From contig JAHHRJ010000006.1 in assembly GCA_020025885.1 (NCBI GenBank), forward strand, positions 1 through 64,000: DNA of 64,000 nucleotides. Reading direction: 5' to 3'. Shown here one piece after another: positions 1 through 7,828 of this stretch. A model generated the notes under the pieces. It was not told the DNA's origin. It searched no databases and saw only the letters and a list, made by a program, of their open reading frames with translations. The position numbers and the translations under genes are program-made. How positions within the stretch are numbered: the stretch's first letter is position 1; every line of letters starts with the position of its first letter. Source of the stretch: Butyricicoccus sp. GTDB taxonomy: Bacteria > Bacillota > Clostridia > Oscillospirales > Butyricicoccaceae.

Positions 1-51
1 TAGGGGGACTGGGTTCCCCTGGAAAGGCTGTCAAAGTTCTTTGACAGCCTC
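1..51 (+). repeat. 3' end of dispersed structured repeat (copy A, cut by window edge)
   Basis: These 51 bases read the same as the last 51 bases of the element at 60303-60513. They include the short hairpin GGCTGTCAAAGTTCTTTGACAGCC. The rest of the element lies left of the window. A diverged full copy lies in the opposite orientation at 43203-43405. Confidence 0.8.
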
Positions 52-53
52 AA

Positions 54-83
54 AAAAGCTGTCTCCCGAGAGACAGCTTTTTG
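54..83 (-). terminator. Bidirectional intrinsic terminator after the DedA gene
   Basis: AAAAAGCTGTCTC and GAGACAGCTTTTT form a 13-bp stem around a CCGA loop, with A/T runs on both sides. It ends the minus-strand DedA transcript and could also stop plus-strand transcription. Confidence 0.8.
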
Positions 84-103
84 CATTCATGTCCAATATT
101 GAT

Positions 104-619
104 TTAAACAGCTCCAAAAAGTTCAACCAGTGTACCACCGCCCCAATATCCAAATACAATGAGTGCTGTATTCCAGCAGGCAATTCCAGCACCAGACCAT
201 ATCGTATAATCGCGCACTGGGATTTTAAGCAGACCGGCAGGAATCGACACAATGGTGCGCAGAACAGGGATCAGGCGGCAAATGAACAGTGCACGGTTTC
301 CGCCGTGCTCGATTTTTTCATGGCACTGTTTGATAAATTTCTGAAAACTAGGACTTTTGCCAAACAGCTTGTGTAGGATCGGTGCGCCGCCATAGCGGCA
401 AATTCCGTAGATGGTAAGACTTGCAAGGGTACCCGCAACAACAGATAGCGCAAGTGCTCCGATGAGATCTAAGTCGCTCTGTCTCGCCAGCACCCCAATG
501 CCCGGCATAATCAGCCCCGCAGGGAATCCAGGCAGGTTGAGATATTCGCAGTAACAGATGACCAGAATGAACAAATACCCATACTGTGCAAAAAAGTCCA
601 AAAAGGTCTGAAAGTCCAA
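104..619 (-). CDS. DedA-family membrane protein (VTT/SNARE-associated domain)
   Basis: This 171-residue integral membrane protein has the DedA signature: an N-terminal amphipathic stretch (FAQYGYLFIL), the acidic/Pro segment EYLNLPGFPAGLIMPGIG, a central RYGGAPILHKLFG region, and the conserved RLIPVLRTIVSIPAGLLKIP motif near residue 113. DedA proteins are linked to lipid (undecaprenyl phosphate or phosphatidylethanolamine) translocation, membrane homeostasis and proton-motive force. The exact substrate here cannot be told. The start is a TTG with only a weak ribosome-binding site. The length is slightly below the usual 190-220 residues. It sits alone, with a terminator directly downstream. 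Confidence 0.85.
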   Translation of the reverse strand: MDFQTFLDFFAQYGYLFILVICYCEYLNLPGFPAGLIMPGIGVLARQSDLDLIGALALSVVAGTLASLTIYGICRYGGAPILHKLFGKSPSFQKFIKQCHEKIEHGGNRALFICRLIPVLRTIVSIPAGLLKIPVRDYTIWSGAGIACWNTALIVFGYWGGGTLVELFGAV

Positions 620-721
620 ATCGCTACACCATGCTTTCTTTTGTTATTACTTCCACTATAACAAATGTTTGTATGCTCCACAAGAGCCAGATGCAGAAGT
701 TCAAAAAGAATTCACGATGTC

Positions 722-991
722 TTAAAAAATAAAGTATGAAAGCCACCAAACAAGCCCAACCACACTGCCGCCGCCTATGGCAGATAGGGCAAGCTGCGGC
801 GCCGTGTATCGACGAAGCGGCAGCGGACGTGCGGGATGTTTTGCATGATATCGTGCTGCCAGTGCGCACGCTTCACGCAGTGCATCGCCGCTCGCTTCCT
901 TTCCTTCCCGTACAATGAAAAATGCCTGCTCAAAAAAACGATCATCTTCTGGGCGCACGATGACGACCCGCTTGGAAATGCCCTTGACCAT
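722..991 (-). CDS. Small protein encoded just downstream of spoIIE; function unknown
   Basis: An 89-residue protein starts 59 bases after the spoIIE stop, behind a good ribosome-binding site (GAGGAGGAAAATAGGAT then ATG). The N-terminal half (KGISKRVVIVRPEDDRFFEQ) is basic and probably a folded alpha/beta segment. The last 22 residues form one hydrophobic segment, a likely C-terminal membrane anchor. From memory, small proteins with a similar N-terminus occur next to spoIIE in related Clostridia, but I assign no function. Co-transcription with spoIIE suggests a sporulation role or simple read-through. An overlapping reading frame at 624-869 is a shadow. Confidence 0.6.
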   Translation of the reverse strand: MVKGISKRVVIVRPEDDRFFEQAFFIVREGKEASGDALREACALAARYHAKHPARPLPLRRYTAPQLALSAIGGGSVVGLVWWLSYFIF

Positions 992-1050
992 ATCCTATTT
1001 TCCTCCTCGCATTCACTTCCTTTCTCCAGTATGTCCCCAATGGGAAATCG

Positions 1051-3399
1051 TTATGCAGCCGAAGCAGTCTTGCGCCGCTCCAAACGTACCACCAATGCAG
1101 TTAGATCATCTGCCGCCCCCTTTTCTGATGCCGCCATGACAAGGCGCGCCGCAAGTTCCTTTGGACTGTCTCCCGCATGATCCACCAAAATACGCTTGAT
1201 CCATGCATTGTCCAGCCCATCTGATACACCATCTGATAACATCACAAATACATCTCCATGCATCATACGCAAAGGCACAGGCTGTGCTTCCTCGGCTGAC
1301 TCCATGAGTCCGACCGGAAGCGTTTCTCCAGACAGCGTCGTCACGCTGCCACCCGTACGTAAGTACCCAGGTGCTGCGCCGCATTTGAGAGAATCCGCGC
1401 GTCCTGTATAGAGATTGATCGTAAGCGCATCCAACGTCACACCGCGCATTCCCTCTACTCGCATACGAAATGCAGGTGCAACGGTGCGAAGTGCATCATC
1501 CACGCCAATTCCTGCCCGCAGGAATCGCTCCATCATACTGACTAACAACTGACTATCCTTTGCCGCCGCAGGGCCCGTGCCCATGCCATCTGCTAACAGC
1601 ATACATGCACGACCATCCTCTGTCACAAAAGATTGTACCGTATCTCCTGAAACTGCCTCACCATCCTTCTGGCGCTGGCTCGTGCCTGCAACGACACGAT
1701 AGGGTGCCTGTTCTCGCAGCACAATACGTGCGCCCAAATCATCTGTCACACACTCTGGATCACTCAGTCCACGTCCTAAGAGTGCAGACAGACCGACTGC
1801 AAATCCGCGACGCTCTTGCAAAATGCGCGCCGTGCCCTCGCCTGCCAATTCTACTCGCAAGCGTCCGGATACATCATAAAAAACTGCCACCTGATCGATT
1901 CTACCAAATGCCTGCGCATAGGAACGGACCTGTCGCTCTCTTGCGGGCAGAGATGCCTGATCTGCTGATAAATTTCCTCCTACCTGTCTCAAAATTTCGG
2001 TCAGTCCCGCATATTGCTGTGCGATCAGATCCCGATTTTCCCGCGTGCGCTGCTGATAGGCACGCCGCTCATGTAACACCGCAAGTCCGCGGTTGATGGA
2101 TTGTACCAGCTCTGGCAAATGAACGCACCGCGCCTGAAATCCGGGCGGAAAATCCCCTGCCTCCGCGCGTCCGCGCCGCAGCATGGGCACAGCCATGCTA
2201 TGAAATGCCCCCATGGTGGCAACTGACTCTTTTTGCCAGCATGCCCCACAGACTTCACACTTGGAGCACACCGCATCCGTCGCGCGGTCAAAGACTGCAT
2301 GTACTTCATCATTCGTTTCCGCTCGTCCATGTTCGATACCGCTGCAAAGCGCATCATATAACTCCTGAAAAGCAGCCGAAGCCTCATTTGCACAGCGTCC
2401 CGCCGTGTGCCGGATACGCTGAATACTCGCCGAAGTATCTCGGCGTACGGGCTGCAATCCATCTTTGATACATTGCCACGTCCTCTTTGGCACAGCCGCA
2501 TACATGAGGACTGCAAAGACGCTCTCATAGAGTGCAAATACAAAGACTGGGTTGTCCGCGCCCACCAGCGAAGCGCCCACACCAGCAATCAACGCAGCAA
2601 TTGCAAATCCAATGCGTCCTGCATTTTGAAATGCACCTGCGATCAGCGCAGACAACCCATATACACAGGTGAAGAATGCCCCCTGTCCTTGTACTGCATC
2701 CAGCAGTGCACCTGCTGCAACGCCAGCCACTGTCCCCATTGTGCTGCCGCCGAGATACGCCGCTGAGAGCACCAAGAAGTACAGCAAAATTCTAGCTGGT
2801 GTGATTGTTCCCATAATACGGATATCCGACAGCGCAACCAGTGCCGATGCTGCGACTGCGAGCAGTCCAGCTGGGCGCAAGAAGCGTACCGGTCTTGCAG
2901 GCCCCATTGCAAACTGATAACACGCCGTCATAACACCAGTGACCGCAACCACACAAGCAAACCGTGCAATGTTCGCAAGTGTTGCCGCTGGGATCAGCAC
3001 AAAGCCTGTACCTGCCATGCAGATCATCGCACACACTGGCATAAACCATGATGTCCGACGCAGATCCTTATCAAATACGCAAGCACACACCAGTGCAAGC
3101 AGTCCGCCTGCCGCTGCCGTCACCCCATACATCCCACTGCACAGCAGCACACTGCCAAGCAGCAAGCCTCCAAGTGCTGCATAGCCATGTCCCATGCTTG
3201 CCGCTGCAGCCGTAAACGCCAAACCAAACGGTGCATACCCACCAAACATCGCCGCTCTGGACAAGACGAATGCCAGTGCAAATTGCCGTGCTGCCACAGC
3301 TCCTTTATGGATTCGATCATCGCTCTGCATACGCTGCGCCAGACTGCCTGCATGTGCTGCTAAGGTAAATCCCTTCCTCATCAGTATCCGCTTGTCCAT
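1051..3399 (-). CDS. spoIIE: Stage II sporulation protein E (SpoIIE), PP2C phosphatase
   Basis: SpoIIE dephosphorylates the anti-anti-sigma factor SpoIIAA, releasing SigF in the forespore, and it interacts with FtsZ at the polar septum. The 782-residue protein has an N-terminal region of about ten hydrophobic segments (roughly residues 40-310), a central cytoplasmic linker with a cysteine-rich stretch (CSKCEVCGACW), and a C-terminal PP2C domain with metal-binding motifs LLADGMGTGPAA and VMLSDGVSD. I chose the start at 3399 rather than the longer ATG at 3417 because GAGGAGG, the ribosome-binding site, lies inside codons 2-3 of the longer version. The length fits the family. It shows that the organism, or its recent ancestor, forms endospores. 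Confidence 0.97.
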   Translation of the reverse strand: MDKRILMRKGFTLAAHAGSLAQRMQSDDRIHKGAVAARQFALAFVLSRAAMFGGYAPFGLAFTAAAASMGHGYAALGGLLLGSVLLCSGMYGVTAAAGGLLALVCACVFDKDLRRTSWFMPVCAMICMAGTGFVLIPAATLANIARFACVVAVTGVMTACYQFAMGPARPVRFLRPAGLLAVAASALVALSDIRIMGTITPARILLYFLVLSAAYLGGSTMGTVAGVAAGALLDAVQGQGAFFTCVYGLSALIAGAFQNAGRIGFAIAALIAGVGASLVGADNPVFVFALYESVFAVLMYAAVPKRTWQCIKDGLQPVRRDTSASIQRIRHTAGRCANEASAAFQELYDALCSGIEHGRAETNDEVHAVFDRATDAVCSKCEVCGACWQKESVATMGAFHSMAVPMLRRGRAEAGDFPPGFQARCVHLPELVQSINRGLAVLHERRAYQQRTRENRDLIAQQYAGLTEILRQVGGNLSADQASLPARERQVRSYAQAFGRIDQVAVFYDVSGRLRVELAGEGTARILQERRGFAVGLSALLGRGLSDPECVTDDLGARIVLREQAPYRVVAGTSQRQKDGEAVSGDTVQSFVTEDGRACMLLADGMGTGPAAAKDSQLLVSMMERFLRAGIGVDDALRTVAPAFRMRVEGMRGVTLDALTINLYTGRADSLKCGAAPGYLRTGGSVTTLSGETLPVGLMESAEEAQPVPLRMMHGDVFVMLSDGVSDGLDNAWIKRILVDHAGDSPKELAARLVMAASEKGAADDLTALVVRLERRKTASAA

Positions 3400-3627
3400 C
3401 TTATGTATCCTCCTCATTTCCTTGTGCCAACAGTATACGCCAAAGCGTCTGCATAGGCGGTCGGAAAATACATCCGGAAATATCCACCCCTCATGTGATT
3501 TTCACACTGGGAATGGCACAGGAATAGGCTTTGCTTTGTTTGGCGTAGGTTCCGCCCGTGTGCCGTCGAGAATTGCGAGTGAAAGCAGGTATGATTTTGA
3601 ATTCTATGCCCATCTGAAATTTCTTCC
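3400..3627. other. Divergent intergenic region between spoIIE and the YitT gene
   Basis: About 230 bases lie between the divergent starts. A TATACT -10-like element for spoIIE is visible near 3430 (minus strand) without a convincing SigA -35. I see no clear Spo0A box, no RNA motif and no gene. Confidence 0.4.
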
Positions 3628-3656
3628 TTGCAATTTGTTGGGTGAATGGCTATGAT
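3628..3656 (+). promoter_or_regulatory. SigA-type promoter of the YitT gene
   Basis: TTGCAA (3628-3633) and TATGAT (3651-3656) are spaced by exactly 17 bases and lie 43 bases upstream of the start codon. An AGGAGGGG ribosome-binding site lies between. Confidence 0.65.
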
Positions 3657-3699
3657 AGAGAAAGGTATTTCGGATTTCAGATTTTAGGAGGGGTCTTTT

Positions 3700-4563
3700 A
3701 TGATCAAACGCAAGGAGCAAACATTTGCTCAGCGAGTTGCACTCATCATCCTTGCATCTTTTGTGATGGCATTCACCATCAAGAGTTTTGCCCGTCCGGG
3801 TGGGATCTTCTCAGGCGGCTTCAATGGTATTTCGCTGCTTATTATCGCCTGCTGTGAAAAGTTTCTCAATATTTCTCCCCCATTTGCGCTTGTCAACTAC
3901 ACACTGAACCTCATCCCCATGTATATCAGTTTCCGATATCTCGGAAAAAAGCTGACGATCCTTTCGATCGAATGTGTTGTACTGGTCGGTTTCCTGACAG
4001 ATATCCTGCCCGCATTCCCGATCACCCACGACCCCTTGCTGGTCGCAGTATTTGGCGGTATCTTTAACGGTCTATCCGTTTCGCTGTGTCTGCTTGCCAA
4101 CGGTTCTGGCGGCGGTACGGATATCATTGGACTCTTTATGGGTGAAATCAAAGGACGCGACTGCTGGAACACTATCTTTATGATGAACGTCGTCGTACTT
4201 GGTCTTGCAGGTGTTCTGTTTGGTTGGGATAAGGCACTGTATTCCATCATCTTCCAGTTTGTATCCACACAGGTCATTCACACATTACATAAACGCTACC
4301 AGCGTCATACCCTTTGGATCATCACCGATCACGCAGAAGAAATCTATCAGATGATCGCTGAGGTCACACATCACGACGCAACCCTATTTAAAGGCGTAGG
4401 CTGCTATAAGCGGCAGGAACGACAAATGCTCTACTCGGTTGTTTCCAGCGAGGAGCTCAAGCTGCTGTCCTCCCGCATTCGTGCCATTGACCCAAAAGCA
4501 TTCGTAAACATCCAGCGCACGGAAATACTCAATGGACGATTCTACCAGAAACCAACCGATTGA
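3700..4563 (+). CDS. YitT-family membrane protein (DUF161 + DUF2179)
   Basis: A 287-residue protein with five or six N-terminal membrane segments (about residues 10-195) containing the YitT signatures RPGGIFSGGFNGISLL and ANGSGGGTDIIGLF. A C-terminal cytosolic DUF2179 domain follows (EVTHHDATLFKGVGCYKRQ...). Members are abundant in Firmicutes; their transport substrate is not established. The start has a strong AGGAGGGG site and a recognisable promoter. The gene stands alone, divergent from spoIIE and convergent with the tRNA cluster. Confidence 0.9.
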   Translation: MIKRKEQTFAQRVALIILASFVMAFTIKSFARPGGIFSGGFNGISLLIIACCEKFLNISPPFALVNYTLNLIPMYISFRYLGKKLTILSIECVVLVGFLTDILPAFPITHDPLLVAVFGGIFNGLSVSLCLLANGSGGGTDIIGLFMGEIKGRDCWNTIFMMNVVVLGLAGVLFGWDKALYSIIFQFVSTQVIHTLHKRYQRHTLWIITDHAEEIYQMIAEVTHHDATLFKGVGCYKRQERQMLYSVVSSEELKLLSSRIRAIDPKAFVNIQRTEILNGRFYQKPTD

Positions 4564-4641
4564 TTGATCTTAACTAAGGCGTATCTGAAAACAAAGAAAT
4601 CGACGAATTTTTCGCAGTGAGTGCGTAGATGCAAGGCAAAA

Positions 4642-4686
4642 AAGCCCTGCAAGTATTTGAATCAAATTTCAATACTTGCAGGGCTT
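4642..4686 (-). terminator. Strong hairpin, second terminator behind the tRNA cluster
   Basis: Two 16-base arms (AAGCCCTGCAAGTATT and its complement) form a perfect stem. On the minus strand it is followed by a run of T, so it fits a terminator backing up the one at 4712-4749. Confidence 0.65.
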
Positions 4687-4711
4687 CTCTTAAATTCCTT
4701 TTGATTTTAGG

Positions 4712-4749
4712 AAAAGAAAAAAGACACCGAATGGTGTCTTTTTTCTTTT
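4712..4749 (-). terminator. Bidirectional terminator of the tRNA operon
   Basis: AAAGACACC and GGTGTCTTT form a stem around GAAT, flanked by A-rich and T-rich tracts on both strands. It lies immediately after the tRNA-Val gene, whose CCA is encoded. Confidence 0.85.
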
Positions 4750-4824
4750 GGTGGAAGTTACAGGGCTCGAACCTGTGACCCTCTGCTTGTAAGGCAGATG
4801 CTCTCCCAGCTGAGCTAAACTTCC
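4749..4824 (-). tRNA. tRNA-Val (TAC anticodon)
   Basis: Read on the minus strand, it forms a complete cloverleaf: acceptor GGAAGTT/AACTTCC, anticodon stem TCTGC/GCAGA around loop CTTACAA (anticodon TAC, reading GTA), and a TTCGAGC T-loop. The 3' CCA is encoded. Last of three tRNAs in the operon. Confidence 0.95.
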
Positions 4825-4827
4825 AAG

Positions 4828-4902
4828 TGGTGACCCGTACGGGATTCGAACCCATGTTACAGCCGTGAAAGGGCCGTGTCTTAACCACTTGACCAACGGG
4901 CC
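4828..4902 (-). tRNA. tRNA-Glu (TTC anticodon)
   Basis: Minus-strand cloverleaf with acceptor GGCCCGT/ACGGGTC, anticodon stem CGGCC/GGCTG around loop CTTTCAC (anticodon TTC), a TTCGAATC T-arm and an encoded CCA. Second gene of the tRNA operon. Confidence 0.95.
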
Positions 4903-4907
4903 AAATC

Positions 4908-4984
4908 TGGTAGCGGTAATTGGACTTGAACCAATGACCTTTCGGGTATGAACCGAACGCTCTAGCCAACTAAGCTATACCGCC
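4908..4984 (-). tRNA. Elongator tRNA-Met (CAT anticodon)
   Basis: Minus-strand cloverleaf with acceptor GGCGGTA/TACCGCT and anticodon stem TTCGG/CCGAA around TTCATAC. The body resembles the Firmicutes elongator tRNA-Met more than tRNA-Ile2 (lysidine-modified CAT) or the initiator tRNA. The CCA is encoded. First gene of the cluster. Confidence 0.9.
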
Positions 4985-5027
4985 AAATTCTTGTTTTGTT
5001 TGTGGCTTCTCGCCAGCGACGATATTT

Positions 5028-5056
5028 ATTATATCTAAGATAGGGCTATTTGTCAA
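5028..5056 (-). promoter_or_regulatory. Consensus promoter of the tRNA-Met-Glu-Val operon
   Basis: On the minus strand, TTGACA (5056-5051) and TATAAT (5033-5028) are both perfect SigA hexamers with a 17-base spacer, as expected for a stable-RNA operon. Confidence 0.92.
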
Positions 5057-5142
5057 CGCTTTTTTGAAATTTTTTAAGTTTTTTTTGAAAGAATTTTTTT
5101 GATACTTTTTCCGTGCTTAAAACCGCATTTTTGTAGCATATA

Positions 5143-5177
5143 AAAATCCAGAAGACACAAATCGCCCTCTGGATTTT
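5143..5177 (-). terminator. Terminator of the downstream membrane-protein gene
   Basis: AAAATCCAGA and TCTGGATTTT form a 10-bp stem 16 bases after the stop codon of the 5193-5999 gene. Confidence 0.75.
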
Positions 5178-5192
5178 CCGCCGTTTTCTATC

Positions 5193-5999
5193 TTATACGA
5201 GCTTAACGGTATAATATACTGCTGTCACAAAGAAATAAGCACCCACTGCGACCATGCTTGCAAGCGGAATTCGACCAGCCATCATAAGACCGACTGCTGC
5301 AAGGATGCCCATCACCACCGGAGTCAGGAACATCATAAGATATGCATTGCCCGAAAACTCGAATACATACTTATGCTTTTTTCCCAGACGCAGGTGACCA
5401 AAATCACTGCGCACCTTTGCTACGCCAATGATCTGGATGAGCATCAGAACGATCACAGCCCCCAGCATATATGGCTTGTAGCCTGCACCTTTTACGGTCT
5501 GACCCAGCAGCACAGCGCTTGCCGCGATCCCACAATCTAAAGAGATCATGAAAAACTCTGGCTGATAGGAATGATAGATCAGGTAAATAAACGCAAACGC
5601 TGGCAGTGCAACATACATCATCTTAATGGTCGAATTTGGATTCCAATCAACAATTGAAAATACAACAAATAGCGCTGCACCAAAAACAGCAAGTGTGCTG
5701 CCCTTCATGACATGATAGGACACATCAAATCCACGCTTGCGCTCGCGCAACATCACAAGCAAGCCTGCTGCAATCCCAACAAGACCCACAACGCGCAGTA
5801 CTTTGATCGCTGTCAGTGCTGCCTCATACTTTGAAGTATAGTACAATATGTTGTTCAGGAACATCAGCCCAAGTACACCAAACAAACATCCCGAAAATAC
5901 AAGCAATACCTTGTTTGTGATATAGTCACTTTTGCGGGGGTCTTCCTTTGCAGGGATCTTTGTCTGTTTGTTATTCCTTTCAGGCATTTGTGCAGCCAA
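5193..5999 (-). CDS. Multi-spanning membrane protein of unknown function
   Basis: About 268 residues, with a basic N-terminal tail (RNNKQTKIPAKEDPRKSDY) followed by about seven to eight hydrophobic segments grouped in pairs. I recognise no catalytic motif. The start is probably the TTG at 5999, nine bases after AGGAG. A TTG at 6008 abuts that site and the ATG at 5987 lies too far away, so both are less likely. It lies 21 bases after rsmE, so it is probably the last gene of the prmA-rsmE transcript. Confidence 0.7.
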   Translation of the reverse strand: MAAQMPERNNKQTKIPAKEDPRKSDYITNKVLLVFSGCLFGVLGLMFLNNILYYTSKYEAALTAIKVLRVVGLVGIAAGLLVMLRERKRGFDVSYHVMKGSTLAVFGAALFVVFSIVDWNPNSTIKMMYVALPAFAFIYLIYHSYQPEFFMISLDCGIAASAVLLGQTVKGAGYKPYMLGAVIVLMLIQIIGVAKVRSDFGHLRLGKKHKYVFEFSGNAYLMMFLTPVVMGILAAVGLMMAGRIPLASMVAVGAYFFVTAVYYTVKLV

Positions 6000-6020
6000 A
6001 AAAATCAACTCCTACTATAT

Positions 6021-6752
6021 TTATAAGTCGCCACTTTCGTACAATACGGCTGTCAGCGCTGCAAGGGGTGCTGTTTCACAGCGCAAAATACGCGGACCAA
6101 GCGAAACAGGTGTCAACCCATTTTCCTGCGCCATACGTGCTTCCTCTTCTGCAAAACCGCCCTCTGGACCAATCATCAGCGCAGCAGACGCAAATGGACG
6201 GGAGTGCAGCACAGTGCGCACACTGGTTTCCTGCTCCATCTCGTAAAAGAACAGCGGCATTTCCGTCTGTGCTGTGCGCTGAACCGCCGCAGCAAAATCT
6301 ACGCACTCCATAACCTCGGGTACACGACCGCGCCCACACTGCTGTGCAGCTTCCCGTGCAATCTTACGCCAGCGCTCAATCTTGCGCACAAGTGCTTTGC
6401 CGTCCGGTCTGGATACACAGCGCGACGCCACATAGGGTACAATATAGCTTGCCCCTAATTCAACCGCTTTTTGCACAATAAAATCCATTTTATCGCCCTT
6501 GGGCAATGCCATAAACAAAGTCACTTCTGTTTTCGGCTCGCCACGTGAAGGCATACGCGTATTGATTTGACAGTGTACCTGACCACCTTCTGTATCGGTC
6601 AAGGTGCATTGGTAATCGGTTCCGCGTCCATCGCAAATCGTCAGATTTTCTCCGGTTTTCATGCGCAAAACACGTGTAATATGGTGCGCATCGTCGCCTG
6701 TCAGTGTAATCAAGTCAGACGCAGGCGCACTTTCTATAAAAAATCTCGGCAA
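6021..6752 (-). CDS. rsmE: 16S rRNA (uracil1498-N3)-methyltransferase RsmE
   Basis: RsmE methylates U1498 of 16S rRNA with S-adenosylmethionine. The product of about 243 residues has an N-terminal PUA-like RNA-binding domain (GDDAHHITRVLRMKTGE) and a C-terminal SPOUT trefoil-knot methyltransferase domain with IGPEGGF and the knot motif LGPRILRCETAPLAAL. The TTG at 6752 is the best start because GGGAGGAG lies six bases upstream. The longer version would add 11 residues with no such site. It follows prmA, a common arrangement in Firmicutes. Confidence 0.95.
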   Translation of the reverse strand: MPRFFIESAPASDLITLTGDDAHHITRVLRMKTGENLTICDGRGTDYQCTLTDTEGGQVHCQINTRMPSRGEPKTEVTLFMALPKGDKMDFIVQKAVELGASYIVPYVASRCVSRPDGKALVRKIERWRKIAREAAQQCGRGRVPEVMECVDFAAAVQRTAQTEMPLFFYEMEQETSVRTVLHSRPFASAALMIGPEGGFAEEEARMAQENGLTPVSLGPRILRCETAPLAALTAVLYESGDL

Positions 6753-6844
6753 GATATTCTCCTCCCGGTTTCTGGGTATTCTCAAACCATTTTAGCAAAC
6801 TCCGCGCCGCTTGTCCAGCGCAATTTTCAACTTTCTGACACAGA

Positions 6845-7813
6845 TCAGGCAGGACGCATGGCAGTAAACACCGCCCAGCCGCCTGAAATCGCACGATCTT
6901 TGAGCGTAAATCCAGCCTTCTCGAGTGCCTCACCGACTTCGTCTGCACGCTCTTCAATGATACCTGATGTGATGAGCGTTCCGCCCGCCACCAGCTTCTC
7001 ATAGAACATCGGTGCCATGCCAATAATAATATCTGCTACGATATTTGCACAGATGATCTCATAACCTGCACCAATTTCCTGTGCGAGTTCTGCGTCGCGC
7101 AGAGCATCGCCATGCAGGGTGCGTTCAATGGTAATATCATTGCGTTCCGCATTCTCGCATGCACAGGTTAGGCAGTGCGCATCAATATCGACTGCAACCT
7201 CTGGCTTTGCACCCAACATACCTGCTGCAATCGCCAAAATACCCGATCCAGTTCCCATATCCAGCAGCTTTTCGCCACCTTTTACAACTTTTTCGAGCAT
7301 TGTGATACAAAGCTGTGTGGTGTCATGTGTGCCCGTACCAAATGAGGAAGCTGGGTCAATTTCCAGAATACGGCGACCTTTGGCATCTTCTACCGTCTCC
7401 CAAGAAGGCTTGATCATAAAAGTTTCACCCACAGGGAACGGCTTAAAATACTGCTTCCAGCCCCATTCCCAATCTTCTTGACGGGTCACGCTCTGTGCCG
7501 TCTCCAAGCGACCAAACACCTCTTCTGTATCCTGCGCACGCAGGGTATCCAGCGCAAGACGCAGGGATTCGATTTGCGCATGTCCATCCGCGGAGTCCTC
7601 TACATAAACCTTGAGCTTGGTTTCCTGATTGCGCAAGTTCTCGCATAGGGTTTCATCCACATAGTCCCAGTATATCTCAGTATCCTGCAAAAATTCCTCG
7701 AAGTCCGCAGCATCTTCCAGCGCATATCCTTCAATGCCAACAGATTCCAGCACATCTGCAACCGAATCAATTCCCGCTGTTGTTGTAAAAATCGTTACTT
7801 CAATGAAGTCCAT
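6845..7813 (-). CDS. prmA: Ribosomal protein L11 methyltransferase PrmA
   Basis: PrmA trimethylates lysines and the N-terminus of ribosomal protein L11. The 322-residue protein has the N-terminal L11-recognition domain (MDFIEVTIFTTTAGID) and a class I methyltransferase core with the SAM-binding motif LDMGTGSGILAIAA around residue 185, preceded by the family signature PSWETVE...FGTGTHDTTQLC. The ribosome-binding site is AGAAGGAGAACGAA. It lies upstream of rsmE in the same direction. Confidence 0.96.
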   Translation of the reverse strand: MDFIEVTIFTTTAGIDSVADVLESVGIEGYALEDAADFEEFLQDTEIYWDYVDETLCENLRNQETKLKVYVEDSADGHAQIESLRLALDTLRAQDTEEVFGRLETAQSVTRQEDWEWGWKQYFKPFPVGETFMIKPSWETVEDAKGRRILEIDPASSFGTGTHDTTQLCITMLEKVVKGGEKLLDMGTGSGILAIAAGMLGAKPEVAVDIDAHCLTCACENAERNDITIERTLHGDALRDAELAQEIGAGYEIICANIVADIIIGMAPMFYEKLVAGGTLITSGIIEERADEVGEALEKAGFTLKDRAISGGWAVFTAMRPA

Positions 7814-7828
7814 TTCGTTCTCCTTCTA

